A stretch of DNA of 64,000 nt from JBKHYJ01 sp046565505 (lineage in GTDB: Bacteria > Acidobacteriota > Blastocatellia > UBA7656): positions 62,001-126,000 of the forward strand of contig JBKHYJ010000074.1 of assembly GCA_046565505.1 (NCBI GenBank), in the 5' to 3' direction. A program made the position numbers and the translations under genes. The notes below the pieces were generated by a model. The model was not told the origin of the DNA and made no database searches. It saw only the letters and a program-made list of their open reading frames with translations. This document shows, piece by piece, positions 18,427-28,560 of this stretch. The number at the start of each line of letters is the position of its first letter. The first letter of the stretch is position 1.

Positions 18427-19263
18427 TTATTTGCGCGCCGGGGCCGAAGCAACCTTCAACTCATTCTTGACCTGTCTCACACCCGGGACGGCCTGCGCGA
18501 TGCGCTCGGCCAGCAGTTGCTCGGCCACCGACCGCACGGTGCCAGCGAGTATGACCGAGCCATCCTCGGCCCTGATCTTCATGGTCAATGTATCGAATGC
18601 CTGTGTGCGATACAACTCGAATTCGACCCGCGTGGCGAGGTCGGAGTTCGTCTCGGCGGCCGCGGGCGCCGCGGCCGGGGGCTCCGTCACGGCCTGCGGG
18701 TTTGTGACCGTTATATTATTGGCCACACCCGCGACGCCATCCACCGCGCGGGCGGTCTGCTCAGCCCCGTTGCGCTGGGCGGTCGTTTCGACCGCGCCGC
18801 CGAGCGTGACGATTCTGTTTTCGACCTTGACCTCTATCGCCTTGCCGCCCAGCTCCGGGCTGCGCGCGAAGGATTCGAGGATCGATGTCCTGATCTCAAG
18901 GTCCTCGACCCGCGCGCTCTCGCTGGTCGGCCGCGCCGCCGGGTCGATCTGTATCTCGTTGTTCACCTGCCTGACCCCTTGCGTGTCCCGCGCTATCTCC
19001 CCGGCGAGCGACTTAACGTCCTCGGACGGGACGAGCCCCGTCAGCGTCACCACGCCGTCAGTCGTCGTGACCCCTATGTCGTACGCGGAGACGCGCTTCG
19101 ACAGCCCGAACGCGGCTTTGACTTTTGTGGTCGTGCCCACGTCGGCCGACGAAGAAGAGATCGAGCCGAGCCACGCCGGTTTGTGCAATCCATATTTGTA
19201 TACGTAGTAGCCGGCGCCGCCTACGATGACGACCAGGATGAGGAGAGCCACAAGCCTTTGCAT
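18427..19263 (-). CDS. Triple BON-domain protein, membrane-anchored
   Basis: About 278 residues. An N-terminal membrane anchor (VALLILVVIVGGAGYYVYKYG) is followed by three BON domains at about 45-110, 115-185 and 205-275. Each shows the pattern TTKVKAAF..., a DGVVTLTG-type hairpin and GVRQVNN or GVAGVANN. BON domains bind membranes or lipid at the cell envelope. The frame opens with TTG at 19266 followed immediately by ATG; GGAG lies 8 nt from TTG and 11 nt from ATG, so either may be used. An extended -10 (TGGTATTAT) lies at 19297-19305 on the minus strand. Confidence 0.85.
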   Translation of the reverse strand: MQRLVALLILVVIVGGAGYYVYKYGLHKPAWLGSISSSSADVGTTTKVKAAFGLSKRVSAYDIGVTTTDGVVTLTGLVPSEDVKSLAGEIARDTQGVRQVNNEIQIDPAARPTSESARVEDLEIRTSILESFARSPELGGKAIEVKVENRIVTLGGAVETTAQRNGAEQTARAVDGVAGVANNITVTNPQAVTEPPAAAPAAAETNSDLATRVEFELYRTQAFDTLTMKIRAEDGSVILAGTVRSVAEQLLAERIAQAVPGVRQVKNELKVASAPARK

Positions 19264-19407
19264 CAAACGTTATTCTCCAAAAGGCAAGCCTGATTCATAA
19301 TACCATCTTTGGGCATGAAGGACGAATGACCGTGGGCGAACCAGGGGCGGGCGTCAGCGGCGGGCATCCTCTACATTCGGAATCGTCGTCGTGCTCGCGA
19401 TCACCAT

Positions 19408-20610
19408 TCACCGCCCGCCCGTCAAAAGCGGCATCTCGTAAATCCGATAGGTCTTCGACCTGCGCCCGCCGATCAGTTGGGCGGCGCGGTTCATCATCAC
19501 GTTACTCTCAAGCACCCAGCTCATCTCGCCGCTCGGGTAGCCGCTGGCAGGCGCGCGGCGATAAATCTCGTCGAGGAAGATTGCGCCGGCGCCCATGCTC
19601 TGATACTCGCGGACGACGCCCATCGTGATTATCCGAATAAAGTTTATCTTGCGCGAGTGCCACAGCAGCTTCGCAAGCCCGAACGGGAACAGCCGCCCGC
19701 GCAGCCGCTTGAGCGCGCGATTTATGTCCGGCACCGCGAGCAGGAAGCCCACGGGCCGCGCCCGCGTGCCCCCCTTGACCTTCTGCTCGGCGATCAGGAC
19801 GACTTTGCTGTCTACGATCTGCTTCAAGTCCTTTGCCAGGTGCGAGAACTCTTCTTCGCTGACGGGGACGAACCCCCAGTTGTGGCTCCACGCGTCGTTG
19901 TAAATGCCGCGCACGATTTCAACCTCGCGCTCGAAGTCTTTCATGTTCACGGCGCGCACGCTGATCCCGTCCTTCTGCCTCAGCCGCTCGGCCACGCGGG
20001 TCAGCTTCTCGGAAACGATGAAATACTTCTCGGCTATGTCGAACGCGTAAAGGTCCGCGGCCTTCGTCAAACCATAGCGGCGCAGGAAATCGGCGTAGTA
20101 GGCGAAGTTATATGGCATCATCACGGCCGGGTCTTTGTCGAAGCCTTCGACCAGCAGGCCGCATTCGTAGTTGGTCGAAGGGTTGACGGGGCCTCGCATG
20201 AATTCCGCCCCGCGCGAGCGGAGCCATTCGCGCGCGGCATCCAGGAGCGCCGCCGCGGCCTCGAAATCATCCTCGACCTCGAAGAAGCCGAAGAAGCCCG
20301 CGCGCTCTTTGTGGAATTCGTCATGGGCGCGGTTGATTATCGCCATCACACGGCCGACCGTCCGCCCGCCGCGCTCGGCCAGGAACATCTCCGCGTCAGA
20401 CGTTTTGTAAAAAGGGTGTCGCGCCGTATCTAGTATGTCCTTCTGGGCCATGCGCAGCGGCGCCACCCAGTGCGGGTGGCCTCGGTAGAGCCTGTACGGA
20501 AGGTCTATGAAGGCGCGCTTATCGCGGCGCGTGCGCGCGGGCCGCACGTGTACGCCCCGGTCATTCTTGATGTTGGCCGTCTCTCGACCTGCCAGTCCAG
20601 GCTTGCTCAT
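19408..20610 (-). CDS. GNAT-like N-acetyltransferase family protein
   Basis: A 400-residue cytoplasmic protein widespread in bacteria as an uncharacterised GNAT-related family. Recognisable blocks are the N-terminal LPYRLYRGHPHWVAPLR, the central GPVNPSTNYECGLLVEGFD, and MMPYNFAYYADFL. The C-terminal half carries acetyltransferase-like strands (ARPVGFLLAVPDIN, then FIRIITMGVVREYQSMGAG). The QSMGAGA segment would be the acyl-CoA pyrophosphate loop. Substrate unknown. It follows the nuclease gene by 36 bp on the same strand and may be cotranscribed. Confidence 0.75.
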   Translation of the reverse strand: MSKPGLAGRETANIKNDRGVHVRPARTRRDKRAFIDLPYRLYRGHPHWVAPLRMAQKDILDTARHPFYKTSDAEMFLAERGGRTVGRVMAIINRAHDEFHKERAGFFGFFEVEDDFEAAAALLDAAREWLRSRGAEFMRGPVNPSTNYECGLLVEGFDKDPAVMMPYNFAYYADFLRRYGLTKAADLYAFDIAEKYFIVSEKLTRVAERLRQKDGISVRAVNMKDFEREVEIVRGIYNDAWSHNWGFVPVSEEEFSHLAKDLKQIVDSKVVLIAEQKVKGGTRARPVGFLLAVPDINRALKRLRGRLFPFGLAKLLWHSRKINFIRIITMGVVREYQSMGAGAIFLDEIYRRAPASGYPSGEMSWVLESNVMMNRAAQLIGGRRSKTYRIYEMPLLTGGR

Positions 20611-20646
20611 ATTCCACCGTGCGAGCGAGCGGCTCTCGCGCTGATC

Positions 20647-23600
20647 TCAGTCTGATTCTGCCGCAGCCGGGCCGACCGATTGTATGCGGCACATCACGTC
20701 GAATTCGCAGTAAGTCGGGCACCGATCATCATTAGGGCTTACCGGGAAGTCCCCGCCGCGCGCGCGGCGTACGTAGTCGCGTATGCGCTCCTCCGTACGG
20801 GCGATGACCCCGTCGAGCGAAAGCCGCTCGTCTTCCTTGTGCGGAAATTCCGACCCCTTCTTGCGGCTGTGAATGTGAAGGTAGTAAGCCGAAGCCACCT
20901 TCGCGCCATTGCCTATCGCGAGGCCGGCCGCCATAGCGTAGATCGGCAACTGAAGGTTGCGCCCGTCGAGTGCCTCGGCATGCCTGATCGGGGTACGCCC
21001 CGTCTTGTAATCAATCACGACCAGGCCATCGTCCCGCTCGTCAATGCGGTCGATGACACCGCGGAGCTTAATCGGCCCCCCGTCGCATTCGATGACGAGC
21101 GGCGGATTACCTCCCTCGCCGAACCTCGTCTCGAAACGTATAGGCCTGGCCGGCCGCTCGCCATTCCATTCGGCCTCCGCCTGAAGCAGCATCACCACCC
21201 GTTTTTTTATCTCGCTCTTGTCGAATTCCCACGTCGGCCCCTTGCGTACACTGCCTTTAGAGGCCATCGTTTCGAGCACCTCTTCGGCGACCTGCTCGGC
21301 AAAAGTCGTCGCCTCACGGGCCGTGCCCGCGGTGATTTGAATCTCGTCGGCGAGCAGGCGCTTGTGCAAGCTCTCAAGTATTTGATGATACGCGTCGCCG
21401 AGGTGATTCGGCCCGAACCCCTCGAACGGTTCTCCGGCCGGCGCGAGCTTTAGCACATGTTTGGCGAAGAACCTGAATGGGCACGTGCCGAAGTCGTTGA
21501 CCTGGCTCGCGCTCCAGAGGTGCTCGGGGCCGAACAGGTCCTTCAGCCTGTTAACCAAACGCGGGTCTCGCATCAAGCCATCATTATTCTTCAGGCCGCG
21601 GCTGTTCATCCTGCCATACTCAAGGCGCGCGCCGCGCTTGGTGGCCCGCCAGCTCGGCAACATAGAGTCGAGCAGCGCGCCCGCCGCGCGGGCCTCTTCA
21701 TCAGGCGAAACGAGAGGCCGCCCGCCGCCAGCAAAGTATTCGCGCATCGCGTGGGCCGTGGCTGAAGCCAGCTCCTCAAGCGACGCGGCGTAGCGCAGGG
21801 AGGTCAGAGCACCTGCCGCCGCGGGCTGCGCTATACGGACCTCGCGCGGCGAGGCCACCGCGGCCACCTCTTCGAGCAGGTAAGAGGGGAGTAATTCTTC
21901 CCCTCCCACGTCGGCGCGCGCATGCGAGAGGTACAGCCGTTGTCGCGCGCAATTCATCGCCTTATAAAACTGTGTGAGGTCGGCCCCCGCGTCCGCGGGC
22001 GTCTCGGTCAAATCAACACCCGAGGCTCGAAGCTCATCGCGCTCGACGAGCGTATAAGGCGCGGTTTCGGCGACCCTGGCCGGAAACTCCCCTTCGATCA
22101 GGCCGAGGATGAACACCGCGCGAAATCGGCGTGGCCACAGGCCGTGGGCCTCTTGCGCGACCAGCGCAGGCTTTGAGGCTTTCTCCCGGGGGAAACTCGC
22201 GCCGGCGATTGCGCGGTCTAACTCTTTGAAGAAGTGAAACCATGACATGCCGCGCCCGTCCGGGTCACTCATGCCTGGCCGGGAAGGTATCCCCGCGTCC
22301 GAACCCGCGACGCCTATCAACGCTTCCAGGGCTTCAAACGCCGGCAAGTCGCGGGATGAACTCTCGGACTCCGCCGCGCGTCGCCTCACACACAGCCTTT
22401 CGAGCAGGCCGCGAATCCAGCGCGCGTGGTCGCTCCGAGTTGCCGCGCGCACCGGCGTGAGATCGCCGAAGAGATTTCGTAAGCCCGCGTCGAGTGAAGC
22501 GTACCACGCGGCCCGGTCTTCGTCGGTTTCTACATCTTGTTCCTCGTCATGCCGGCGGTGCTTCCAAGCTCTTGATTGGCGGGCGGCGATGACTTCGGCC
22601 CACTGCTCCGGCCCGCGCGTGACGTTGCCGAGGATGGAGATGCGGTCCAACAAATCTACAGCCTGCTCGTCCAGGCCGTAACACGACAGGTCGAAGTAAG
22701 GTGAGCGCAGGCAATCAATGAGCGCGCGCCGCGGAAACGAGTTCGCATGCAGGCTCAACATTCGTTCAACCGCGACGACCAGCTGGTTCTCGCCGAGTGT
22801 CAGCGGGCACTCAATGGCGAGCGGTATCGAGCACTCTCGAAAGACCCGCTCCAGGTGATGGGAGTATTGCGAGAGCGAGCGGCACACTATAGAGATGTCA
22901 TTGACCGAGCAGCCATCTTCGATGACGAGCCGCTTCACCTCACGCGCGACGGCCCTGACCTCAGCCGCGCGGTCCGGCACCGAAATGATTTGAATGGAGT
23001 CTGAATTATCCTCCCGAGCGGTCGGGCCGGCGTCCGCCATCAACCGCCCGGCCGCCCGCTCGATACCGCTTTCCGGGCCGCGGGAAAAAATGATGACTTC
23101 GGCCCCCGCGCTCTTCAGCCGCTCCGCCGTGCGCTCCTGCCAGAGGTGAACGGCGCGGCCCTCTTCGTAAGTCAGAGTCGCAATGACCTCCGCGCCGCTG
23201 CGCGCGAGGGCTGAAAGCAATCTCACCTGCACGGGCGTGTAGAAATCAAAGCCATCGGCCGCGATGAACGAGAAGGTATTCTCCCGGAAAAAATCCGGGC
23301 GGGGGCGGCCATTTGACGGCGGCTCCAGCCCCGTGCCAGAGCCTTCGAGGGCGTGCAGGGCTCGAAGCCCCGCGCTTTCAGGGTCCACTGCCCCCGCTTG
23401 GTCGAGCGCGGCTAGGTAAGCTTCGTAGATGAGGGCGAGGTCGCGGTCCTTGCCGCTCCGCGTGCTTGCGACGCGGGCGAACTGCTCGGGCGAAGTGCCG
23501 CTGCGGCACATCTCGTCGATGAATCCGGCGACCGCGCTGATAAGGCCAGGCGTCGCGGCCGTCTCGGCGTAGTATGAAAGTCTGCGCGCCTCCGCCAGCT

Positions 23601-23898
23601 CATTAACCGCATGCCTGATCAAGCGCTCTCGCTCGACCGGGCTCAGCCAGACAGGTTGTTCACCGGCTGCGGCGAGCACGGACGTGTAGAGGCCGGGAAA
23701 AGTGATTACAACTTGCTCAGGTCTGTTGATCGATCTTAACTGCTCGCATGCGCGAAGGCGGTCATGCATGACGATTGCTGCGTTTGCGGAGGGTACGACT
23801 AGCCTCACGCGCCCCCGCCCTTTTACGAGCGCTTCCGCGGCGCGTGATATGACATGCTGGCTCTTACCTGTGTTCGGGCGTCCCGTTAATACTTTCAT
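20647..23898 (-). CDS. AddB-like PD-(D/E)XK nuclease/helicase-like protein with Fe-S cluster
   Basis: A 1083-residue protein from the ATG at 23898 (MKVLTGRPNTGKS). The frame extends 14 codons to a TTG that lacks support. The N-terminal Walker A is GRPNTGKS, followed by a degenerate superfamily 1 helicase body, as in AddB. The C terminus holds a PD-(D/E)XK nuclease with GVIDRIDERDDGLVVIDYKTG. Fe-S cysteines frame it: one in FGTCPFRFFAKH and three in CPTYCEFDVMC. In AddAB this subunit processes double-strand breaks. No AddA-type helicase lies beside it in the window, so its partner is unknown. Confidence 0.86.
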   Translation of the reverse strand: MKVLTGRPNTGKSQHVISRAAEALVKGRGRVRLVVPSANAAIVMHDRLRACEQLRSINRPEQVVITFPGLYTSVLAAAGEQPVWLSPVERERLIRHAVNELAEARRLSYYAETAATPGLISAVAGFIDEMCRSGTSPEQFARVASTRSGKDRDLALIYEAYLAALDQAGAVDPESAGLRALHALEGSGTGLEPPSNGRPRPDFFRENTFSFIAADGFDFYTPVQVRLLSALARSGAEVIATLTYEEGRAVHLWQERTAERLKSAGAEVIIFSRGPESGIERAAGRLMADAGPTAREDNSDSIQIISVPDRAAEVRAVAREVKRLVIEDGCSVNDISIVCRSLSQYSHHLERVFRECSIPLAIECPLTLGENQLVVAVERMLSLHANSFPRRALIDCLRSPYFDLSCYGLDEQAVDLLDRISILGNVTRGPEQWAEVIAARQSRAWKHRRHDEEQDVETDEDRAAWYASLDAGLRNLFGDLTPVRAATRSDHARWIRGLLERLCVRRRAAESESSSRDLPAFEALEALIGVAGSDAGIPSRPGMSDPDGRGMSWFHFFKELDRAIAGASFPREKASKPALVAQEAHGLWPRRFRAVFILGLIEGEFPARVAETAPYTLVERDELRASGVDLTETPADAGADLTQFYKAMNCARQRLYLSHARADVGGEELLPSYLLEEVAAVASPREVRIAQPAAAGALTSLRYAASLEELASATAHAMREYFAGGGRPLVSPDEEARAAGALLDSMLPSWRATKRGARLEYGRMNSRGLKNNDGLMRDPRLVNRLKDLFGPEHLWSASQVNDFGTCPFRFFAKHVLKLAPAGEPFEGFGPNHLGDAYHQILESLHKRLLADEIQITAGTAREATTFAEQVAEEVLETMASKGSVRKGPTWEFDKSEIKKRVVMLLQAEAEWNGERPARPIRFETRFGEGGNPPLVIECDGGPIKLRGVIDRIDERDDGLVVIDYKTGRTPIRHAEALDGRNLQLPIYAMAAGLAIGNGAKVASAYYLHIHSRKKGSEFPHKEDERLSLDGVIARTEERIRDYVRRARGGDFPVSPNDDRCPTYCEFDVMCRIQSVGPAAAESD

Positions 23899-24010
23899 GC
23901 TTCGGCTGCGGATTATATGGAAAACAGGCGCACCGCACAACGAAATGTTTGGCCGGGTGGTGATTCGCGGCGCGCCTCAATCCGGCCCGCCCGCGCGGAG
24001 GGGGCCTGCG

Positions 24011-24040
24011 TTGACCTCGTCGATTTGCGCGTCGTAAGAT
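24011..24040 (+). promoter_or_regulatory. Promoter candidate for mutS2
   Basis: TTGACC at 24011-24016, an 18-bp spacer, TAAGAT at 24035-24040. It lies 31 bp before the mutS2 ATG in the divergent gap with the nuclease gene. Confidence 0.45.
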
Positions 24041-24071
24041 TCTCTTTCGAGCGAGGGGCGGAAAAAAGAAC

Positions 24072-26528
24072 ATGGATGAACGCACTTACAAAACTCTTGA
24101 GCTTGACGCGCTCGTGAGCCTGCTCGCGCGGCATGTGCAAACCCCGCCGGGGCGGAAGCGCGCGGCCGCGCTGTTGCCTTCGACGGACCGTGACCGCGTC
24201 AATCGCGAGCTGGACTTGACGACGGAATGCGCGGACTACATGGCGACCGGCGGCGCGTTCGGGATGGCCGACGTGTCCGACCCCGAGGGCTCCCTGGCGG
24301 AGCTTCATGTCATAGGCACGAGCTTGAACCCTCTTCAGATACTCTCGCTACAGAGTTTGACGGCGACGGGGATGGACGTGCGCGGGCAATTTACCGACCC
24401 GGAGGTCAAGGGTCGCTACCCGGAGCTCGCGGGCATTTCGGCGCGGATACCCGACCTGCGCCGCATGCTGGCCTCGATCCGCGGGAAGATACTGCCGACG
24501 GGGGAGATCGACGACAACGCCAGCCCCGAGCTCAGGCGCATACGGCGCGAGATCAACGAGCGGCGCACGCGCATCTACCGCAACCTGGAATCGTTGATGC
24601 GCGAGCGCGCGCCTTCGGCCATCCAGGAAGACATAGTGACGATTCGCAATGGGCGCTTCGTCATCCCCGTCCGCACGGACTCGCGGGGGCAGGTGCCCGG
24701 GGTGATGCACGGCCTCTCTTCGAGCGGGCAGACCACGTTCGTCGAGCCGCTCACGATAATAGATCAGAACAACGAGCTGGTGAGGCTGCGGGAGCAGGAA
24801 GAGATTGAGATCGGCCAGATTCTGCTGGCGATCTCCGAGACCCTCAGGGCGAATCTCGCCGGCCTCAACGAGGTCGTCAACGCGATAGCGGAGATTGACC
24901 TGGCGCAAGCGAAGGCGCGGCTGTCGGCGGAGTTCAAGTGCGTGCGGCCCACGATGACCGGGGGCCGGAGCCTGCTTCTCGAAAACGCGCGCCACATGCT
25001 GCTCGAACACATGCTCAAGCAGTCGGGCGGGTCCGTCGTGCCCATCTCGCTGGAGATGGATGAGGCGCATCAAACGATGGTCATCAGCGGCCCCAACGCG
25101 GGCGGTAAGACGGTCGTCCTGAAGACGGTCGGGCTCATCTCACTCATGGCGCAGATGGGGTTACATGTGCCTGCGCGGGAAGCCGCGCTCCCGGTCTTTC
25201 ACCAGGTGCTCGCCGACATTGGCGACCAGCAGTCCATAGCGGCGAACCTTTCGACCTTCACCGCGCACATGCGCAACATCGCGGAGATGGCTTCGCGCGT
25301 CGCCCCTCCCGCGCTCATACTGATCGACGAAGTGGGGACCGGCACGGACCCCGACGAGGGCGCGGCGCTCGGGGTGGCTATAGTCGATTTCTTTCACCGC
25401 GCGCGCGCCACGACCATAGCGACCACGCACTACAACCCGCTCAAGACGTGGGCCTCTCAAGCGGAGGGCGTGCTGAACGCGTCCGTCGAATTCGACGAGC
25501 AAACGCTGAGGCCGACTTACCGCCTGATCGTAGGCGTCGCGGGCGCGTCGTCGGGCATCGAAATCGCGCGGCGCATGGACGTGCCCGCCGAAATAATAGA
25601 AGAGGCGATAACGCTGCTCGACCCCGCCCACACGCAGGCGAGCGATTACCTCAAGCAGCTCAAGTCGCTGCTCGACGAGCAACAGGCCCAGCACGCCGCG
25701 CTGGAAGAAGAGCGCCAGGCGACGGCCGAAAAATACGCGGGCCTCGACCTCGAATTCGCCAGGCGCGAGGCCGCGCGGCGCGATGAATTCGAGAGCCAGC
25801 TCGCCCGCGCCCTTCGCGAATTCAACGAAGAGAGCGCCCGGCTAATTGAGTCGCTGAAAGACCGCGCCGCGGCCGCGCGGTTGAAGAAGGACGCGGAGTC
25901 GCGGGCGGCGGAGCTTCGGCGCTCCGCCGCCGCGCGGCTGCGCAAGCAGGAGGCGACCGCGCCGCCTGCGGGCCCGCTAACCCCCTCGCCCGCCGAGGGC
26001 CGGGAGGCCGGCGGGCAAGCCATGCTCGGCGAAGCCGCGGGCGCTCTGGCCGAAGAGGCGGCCGAGATCCGCGAGCGCGACCGCGTCAGGATCAAGTCGC
26101 TGAATCAAGAAGGCACGGTCGAGTCGGTCAGCGACGACACCTACACGGTGCTGGTCGGTTCGCTGAGATTCAGGGCCAAGCGCGCCGAGCTTCAGCTCGT
26201 CAAGGCGGCCGCGCCGCAAGCCTCAAAGCGCGCGGCCGCCCTGCCCCGCGGGGTCAGCGCGTCCGTGGACCTGGATAAAGTTTTTTCTTCGGAGATAAAT
26301 GTGATCGGCTCTAATGTGGACGAGGCGACTGACCAGGTCGATAAGTTTCTAGACGAAGCGTACATGGCCGGGGCCGAAAGCGTTCGCATAGTTCATGGCA
26401 TGGGCAAGGGGGCGCTCCGCCGCGCGATCAAGGAGCTGCTGACGGGCCACCCGCACGTCGACCGATTCAACCAGGCCCCGTCGAACCAGGGCGGCGCAGG
26501 CGCCACCGTGGTCGAGCTTAGGAAGTGA
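24072..26528 (+). CDS. mutS2: MutS2-family ATPase with Smr domain
   Basis: An 818-residue MutS2, linked in other bacteria to recombination control and to rescue of collided ribosomes. The ATPase core shows Walker A GPNAGGKTVV and Walker B LILIDEVGTGTDPDEG, then TTHYNPLK. A coiled coil runs from about 510 to 640. The KOW-like segment and the C-terminal Smr domain (about 735-818, HGMGKGALRRAI) complete the protein. The first Smr motif, usually LDLRG-like, reads INVIGS here, so nuclease activity of this domain is doubtful. Confidence 0.95.
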   Translation: MDERTYKTLELDALVSLLARHVQTPPGRKRAAALLPSTDRDRVNRELDLTTECADYMATGGAFGMADVSDPEGSLAELHVIGTSLNPLQILSLQSLTATGMDVRGQFTDPEVKGRYPELAGISARIPDLRRMLASIRGKILPTGEIDDNASPELRRIRREINERRTRIYRNLESLMRERAPSAIQEDIVTIRNGRFVIPVRTDSRGQVPGVMHGLSSSGQTTFVEPLTIIDQNNELVRLREQEEIEIGQILLAISETLRANLAGLNEVVNAIAEIDLAQAKARLSAEFKCVRPTMTGGRSLLLENARHMLLEHMLKQSGGSVVPISLEMDEAHQTMVISGPNAGGKTVVLKTVGLISLMAQMGLHVPAREAALPVFHQVLADIGDQQSIAANLSTFTAHMRNIAEMASRVAPPALILIDEVGTGTDPDEGAALGVAIVDFFHRARATTIATTHYNPLKTWASQAEGVLNASVEFDEQTLRPTYRLIVGVAGASSGIEIARRMDVPAEIIEEAITLLDPAHTQASDYLKQLKSLLDEQQAQHAALEEERQATAEKYAGLDLEFARREAARRDEFESQLARALREFNEESARLIESLKDRAAAARLKKDAESRAAELRRSAAARLRKQEATAPPAGPLTPSPAEGREAGGQAMLGEAAGALAEEAAEIRERDRVRIKSLNQEGTVESVSDDTYTVLVGSLRFRAKRAELQLVKAAAPQASKRAAALPRGVSASVDLDKVFSSEINVIGSNVDEATDQVDKFLDEAYMAGAESVRIVHGMGKGALRRAIKELLTGHPHVDRFNQAPSNQGGAGATVVELRK

Positions 26529-26661
26529 CGCGCGTCCTCGGGCCCGGCCCCTCTCGGACGCCGGCGCTGTCTTGCGAGATTAAAGCTTTGCTGTTAAAAA
26601 TTCGACTAGCAAAAATTGACGATGGCCCTTTCGTGAACGCCGATCAAGACGAGAAAAAGTG

Positions 26662-28458
26662 ATGCGACTGCCGCGGGGTTTTTCAGACGACGTTAAGAAT
26701 CAGGCTGATATTGTCAGGGTAGTTTCGGATTACGTGACGCTCAAGAAGCGCGGCGCGAACTACATGGCCTGCTGCCCATTCCATTCCGAGAAGACGCCCT
26801 CATTCAACGTCCACCCGGTCAAGGGGCTTTATAAGTGCTTCGGCTGCGGCGCGGGCGGCGGCGTCTTCGACTTCGTCATGCGGATCGAAGGCTGCGCCTT
26901 CCCCGAGGCCGTCCGCATAGTCGCCGAGAAGAGCGGCATACCGATCCCCGCCGTCGAAGAAACAGAGGACCACAAGAAGATAGCTCACGAGCGCGAAACG
27001 GTACTCAGGCTGAACGAGTGGGCCGCGGAATTCTTCGACCTCCAGATCAACGACGAGGCCGGGGGCGCGAGCGCCAGAGATTACGTTCAAGCGAGGGGCA
27101 TCACGGAGGAGGCGCGGAGACTCTTCCGCATCGGCTACGCCCCGGACAGTTGGGACGCGCTGACGAATTACCTGAGGGCGCGGGGCGCGAGTACGGACGA
27201 GATAAGCAGCAGCGGCCTGGCCGTGCTGAAAGACACCGGCGGATTCTACGACAGGTTCCGCGGGCGTTTGATGTTCCCGATCACGGACTCGCAAGGCCGC
27301 GTCATCGCCTTCGGCGGCAGGGTCATGGGCGAAGGCGAGCCGAAGTACCTCAACTCGCCGGAGACGGCCCTTTACACGAAAGGCCGCAACCTCTACAACC
27401 TTTCGCTCGCCAAGAATGAGATACGCGGCAAGGGCTTTGCCATACTGGTCGAGGGCTACCTTGATTGCATAATCCCATATCAAAACGGCGTCTATAATAT
27501 CGTGGCAAGTCTAGGCACCGCGCTGACGGACAGCCAGGTGCGGCTGCTGCGCCGCTACATGGATCAACCACAGATCATCGTGAACTTCGACCCTGACTCC
27601 GCGGGTCAGGCGGCGACCATGCGGTCGATCGAGATGCTGCTGGTGGAAGGCTTCAAGGTCAACATACTGCGCATGCCCACGGACGAAGACCCCGACGAGT
27701 TCGTCAGGGCGCATGGCGTGGGTGAATTCCGCGCGCTCCTGAAGACCACGCAGCCATACATAGAATACATCATTGACAGGGCGGTGGCGGGCCACGACAC
27801 GTCGCGGCCCGCTGGCAAGGTCGAGGCGATCAACTCGATCCTGCCGCACCTGGCGCGCATGCGCGACAAGGTGGCGCGCGCGGACTACGCCGACCAGATC
27901 GCCGACCGCCTCAAAGTGGACTCGCGCGTAATCCGCGAAGAGCTCAGGCACGTCGCGACGAGCCGGCGGCAGGCGCTCGACCCGCAGCGGCTGCGCGCCG
28001 CACAGGAGACGACCGTCGCAGAGCGGCAGTTGCTCGAGTTGATGCTCGCGGACGCGGACGTGCGGCGCGCGATGGTGTCCAACCTGCAGGAAGAGGACTA
28101 CTCGGAACTGGCTTCCGGAGCCATTTTCGCGGCGCTCATCGCAATTTCAAACGAGGGGCAGGAGCCGGATTTTCATTCCCTGAGCGAGCGCATAGAGGGC
28201 GAGGCGGAGCGCGCCATGCTGCCCGCCCTGCTTATGAGCGACCTCGCGTGGGCGGGCGGCGACGATTTCGACACCCTCTTCAAGCAGGCCACGCAGGCGA
28301 TCTCTTCGCTCAGGCGGAGGCAGCTCGAACGGAAGCTCGACTTGATCCAGATGGAGATAAGCCGCGCCGAGCGCGAGCAGGACGCCGAGCGCGTGCTGCG
28401 GTTGTACCAGGAGAAGGCGGAGATACAGCGGAGGAGAATCGCCCTGTCGGCGGCGTGA
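26662..28458 (+). CDS. dnaG: DNA primase
   Basis: A 598-residue bacterial primase that makes RNA primers at the replication fork. The N-terminal zinc-binding domain shows CCPFHSEKTPSF and YKCFGCGAGG. The TOPRIM core carries the catalytic glutamate in LVEGYLD and the acidic pair in NFDPDSAGQ. The C-terminal part (from about 460) is the DnaB-interacting helical domain. The frame opens GTG-ATG at 26659; I use the ATG at 26662. It is followed by rpoD, the classical macromolecular-synthesis order without rpsU. Confidence 0.97.
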   Translation: MRLPRGFSDDVKNQADIVRVVSDYVTLKKRGANYMACCPFHSEKTPSFNVHPVKGLYKCFGCGAGGGVFDFVMRIEGCAFPEAVRIVAEKSGIPIPAVEETEDHKKIAHERETVLRLNEWAAEFFDLQINDEAGGASARDYVQARGITEEARRLFRIGYAPDSWDALTNYLRARGASTDEISSSGLAVLKDTGGFYDRFRGRLMFPITDSQGRVIAFGGRVMGEGEPKYLNSPETALYTKGRNLYNLSLAKNEIRGKGFAILVEGYLDCIIPYQNGVYNIVASLGTALTDSQVRLLRRYMDQPQIIVNFDPDSAGQAATMRSIEMLLVEGFKVNILRMPTDEDPDEFVRAHGVGEFRALLKTTQPYIEYIIDRAVAGHDTSRPAGKVEAINSILPHLARMRDKVARADYADQIADRLKVDSRVIREELRHVATSRRQALDPQRLRAAQETTVAERQLLELMLADADVRRAMVSNLQEEDYSELASGAIFAALIAISNEGQEPDFHSLSERIEGEAERAMLPALLMSDLAWAGGDDFDTLFKQATQAISSLRRRQLERKLDLIQMEISRAEREQDAERVLRLYQEKAEIQRRRIALSAA

Positions 28459-28499
28459 GGGGCCGGCGGGCGGGCGCGGGCAAAATGGGCCGGAGAAGT

Positions 28500-28530
28500 T
28501 AAGAAATTCTTACAACGTTCGGCCGGACGT
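28500..28530. promoter_or_regulatory. Two adjacent palindromes upstream of rpoD
   Basis: TAAGAAATTCTTA (28500-28512) is a perfect palindrome around a central A. Next to it ACGTTCGGCCGGACGT (28515-28530) is symmetric except for one base pair. They lie 42 bp after the dnaG stop and about 30 bp before the rpoD -35. They may be operators or a weak hairpin; I cannot match them to a known regulator. Confidence 0.3.
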
Positions 28531-28560
28531 GCGATACGTTGAGGACGAGCAAATAGTATC

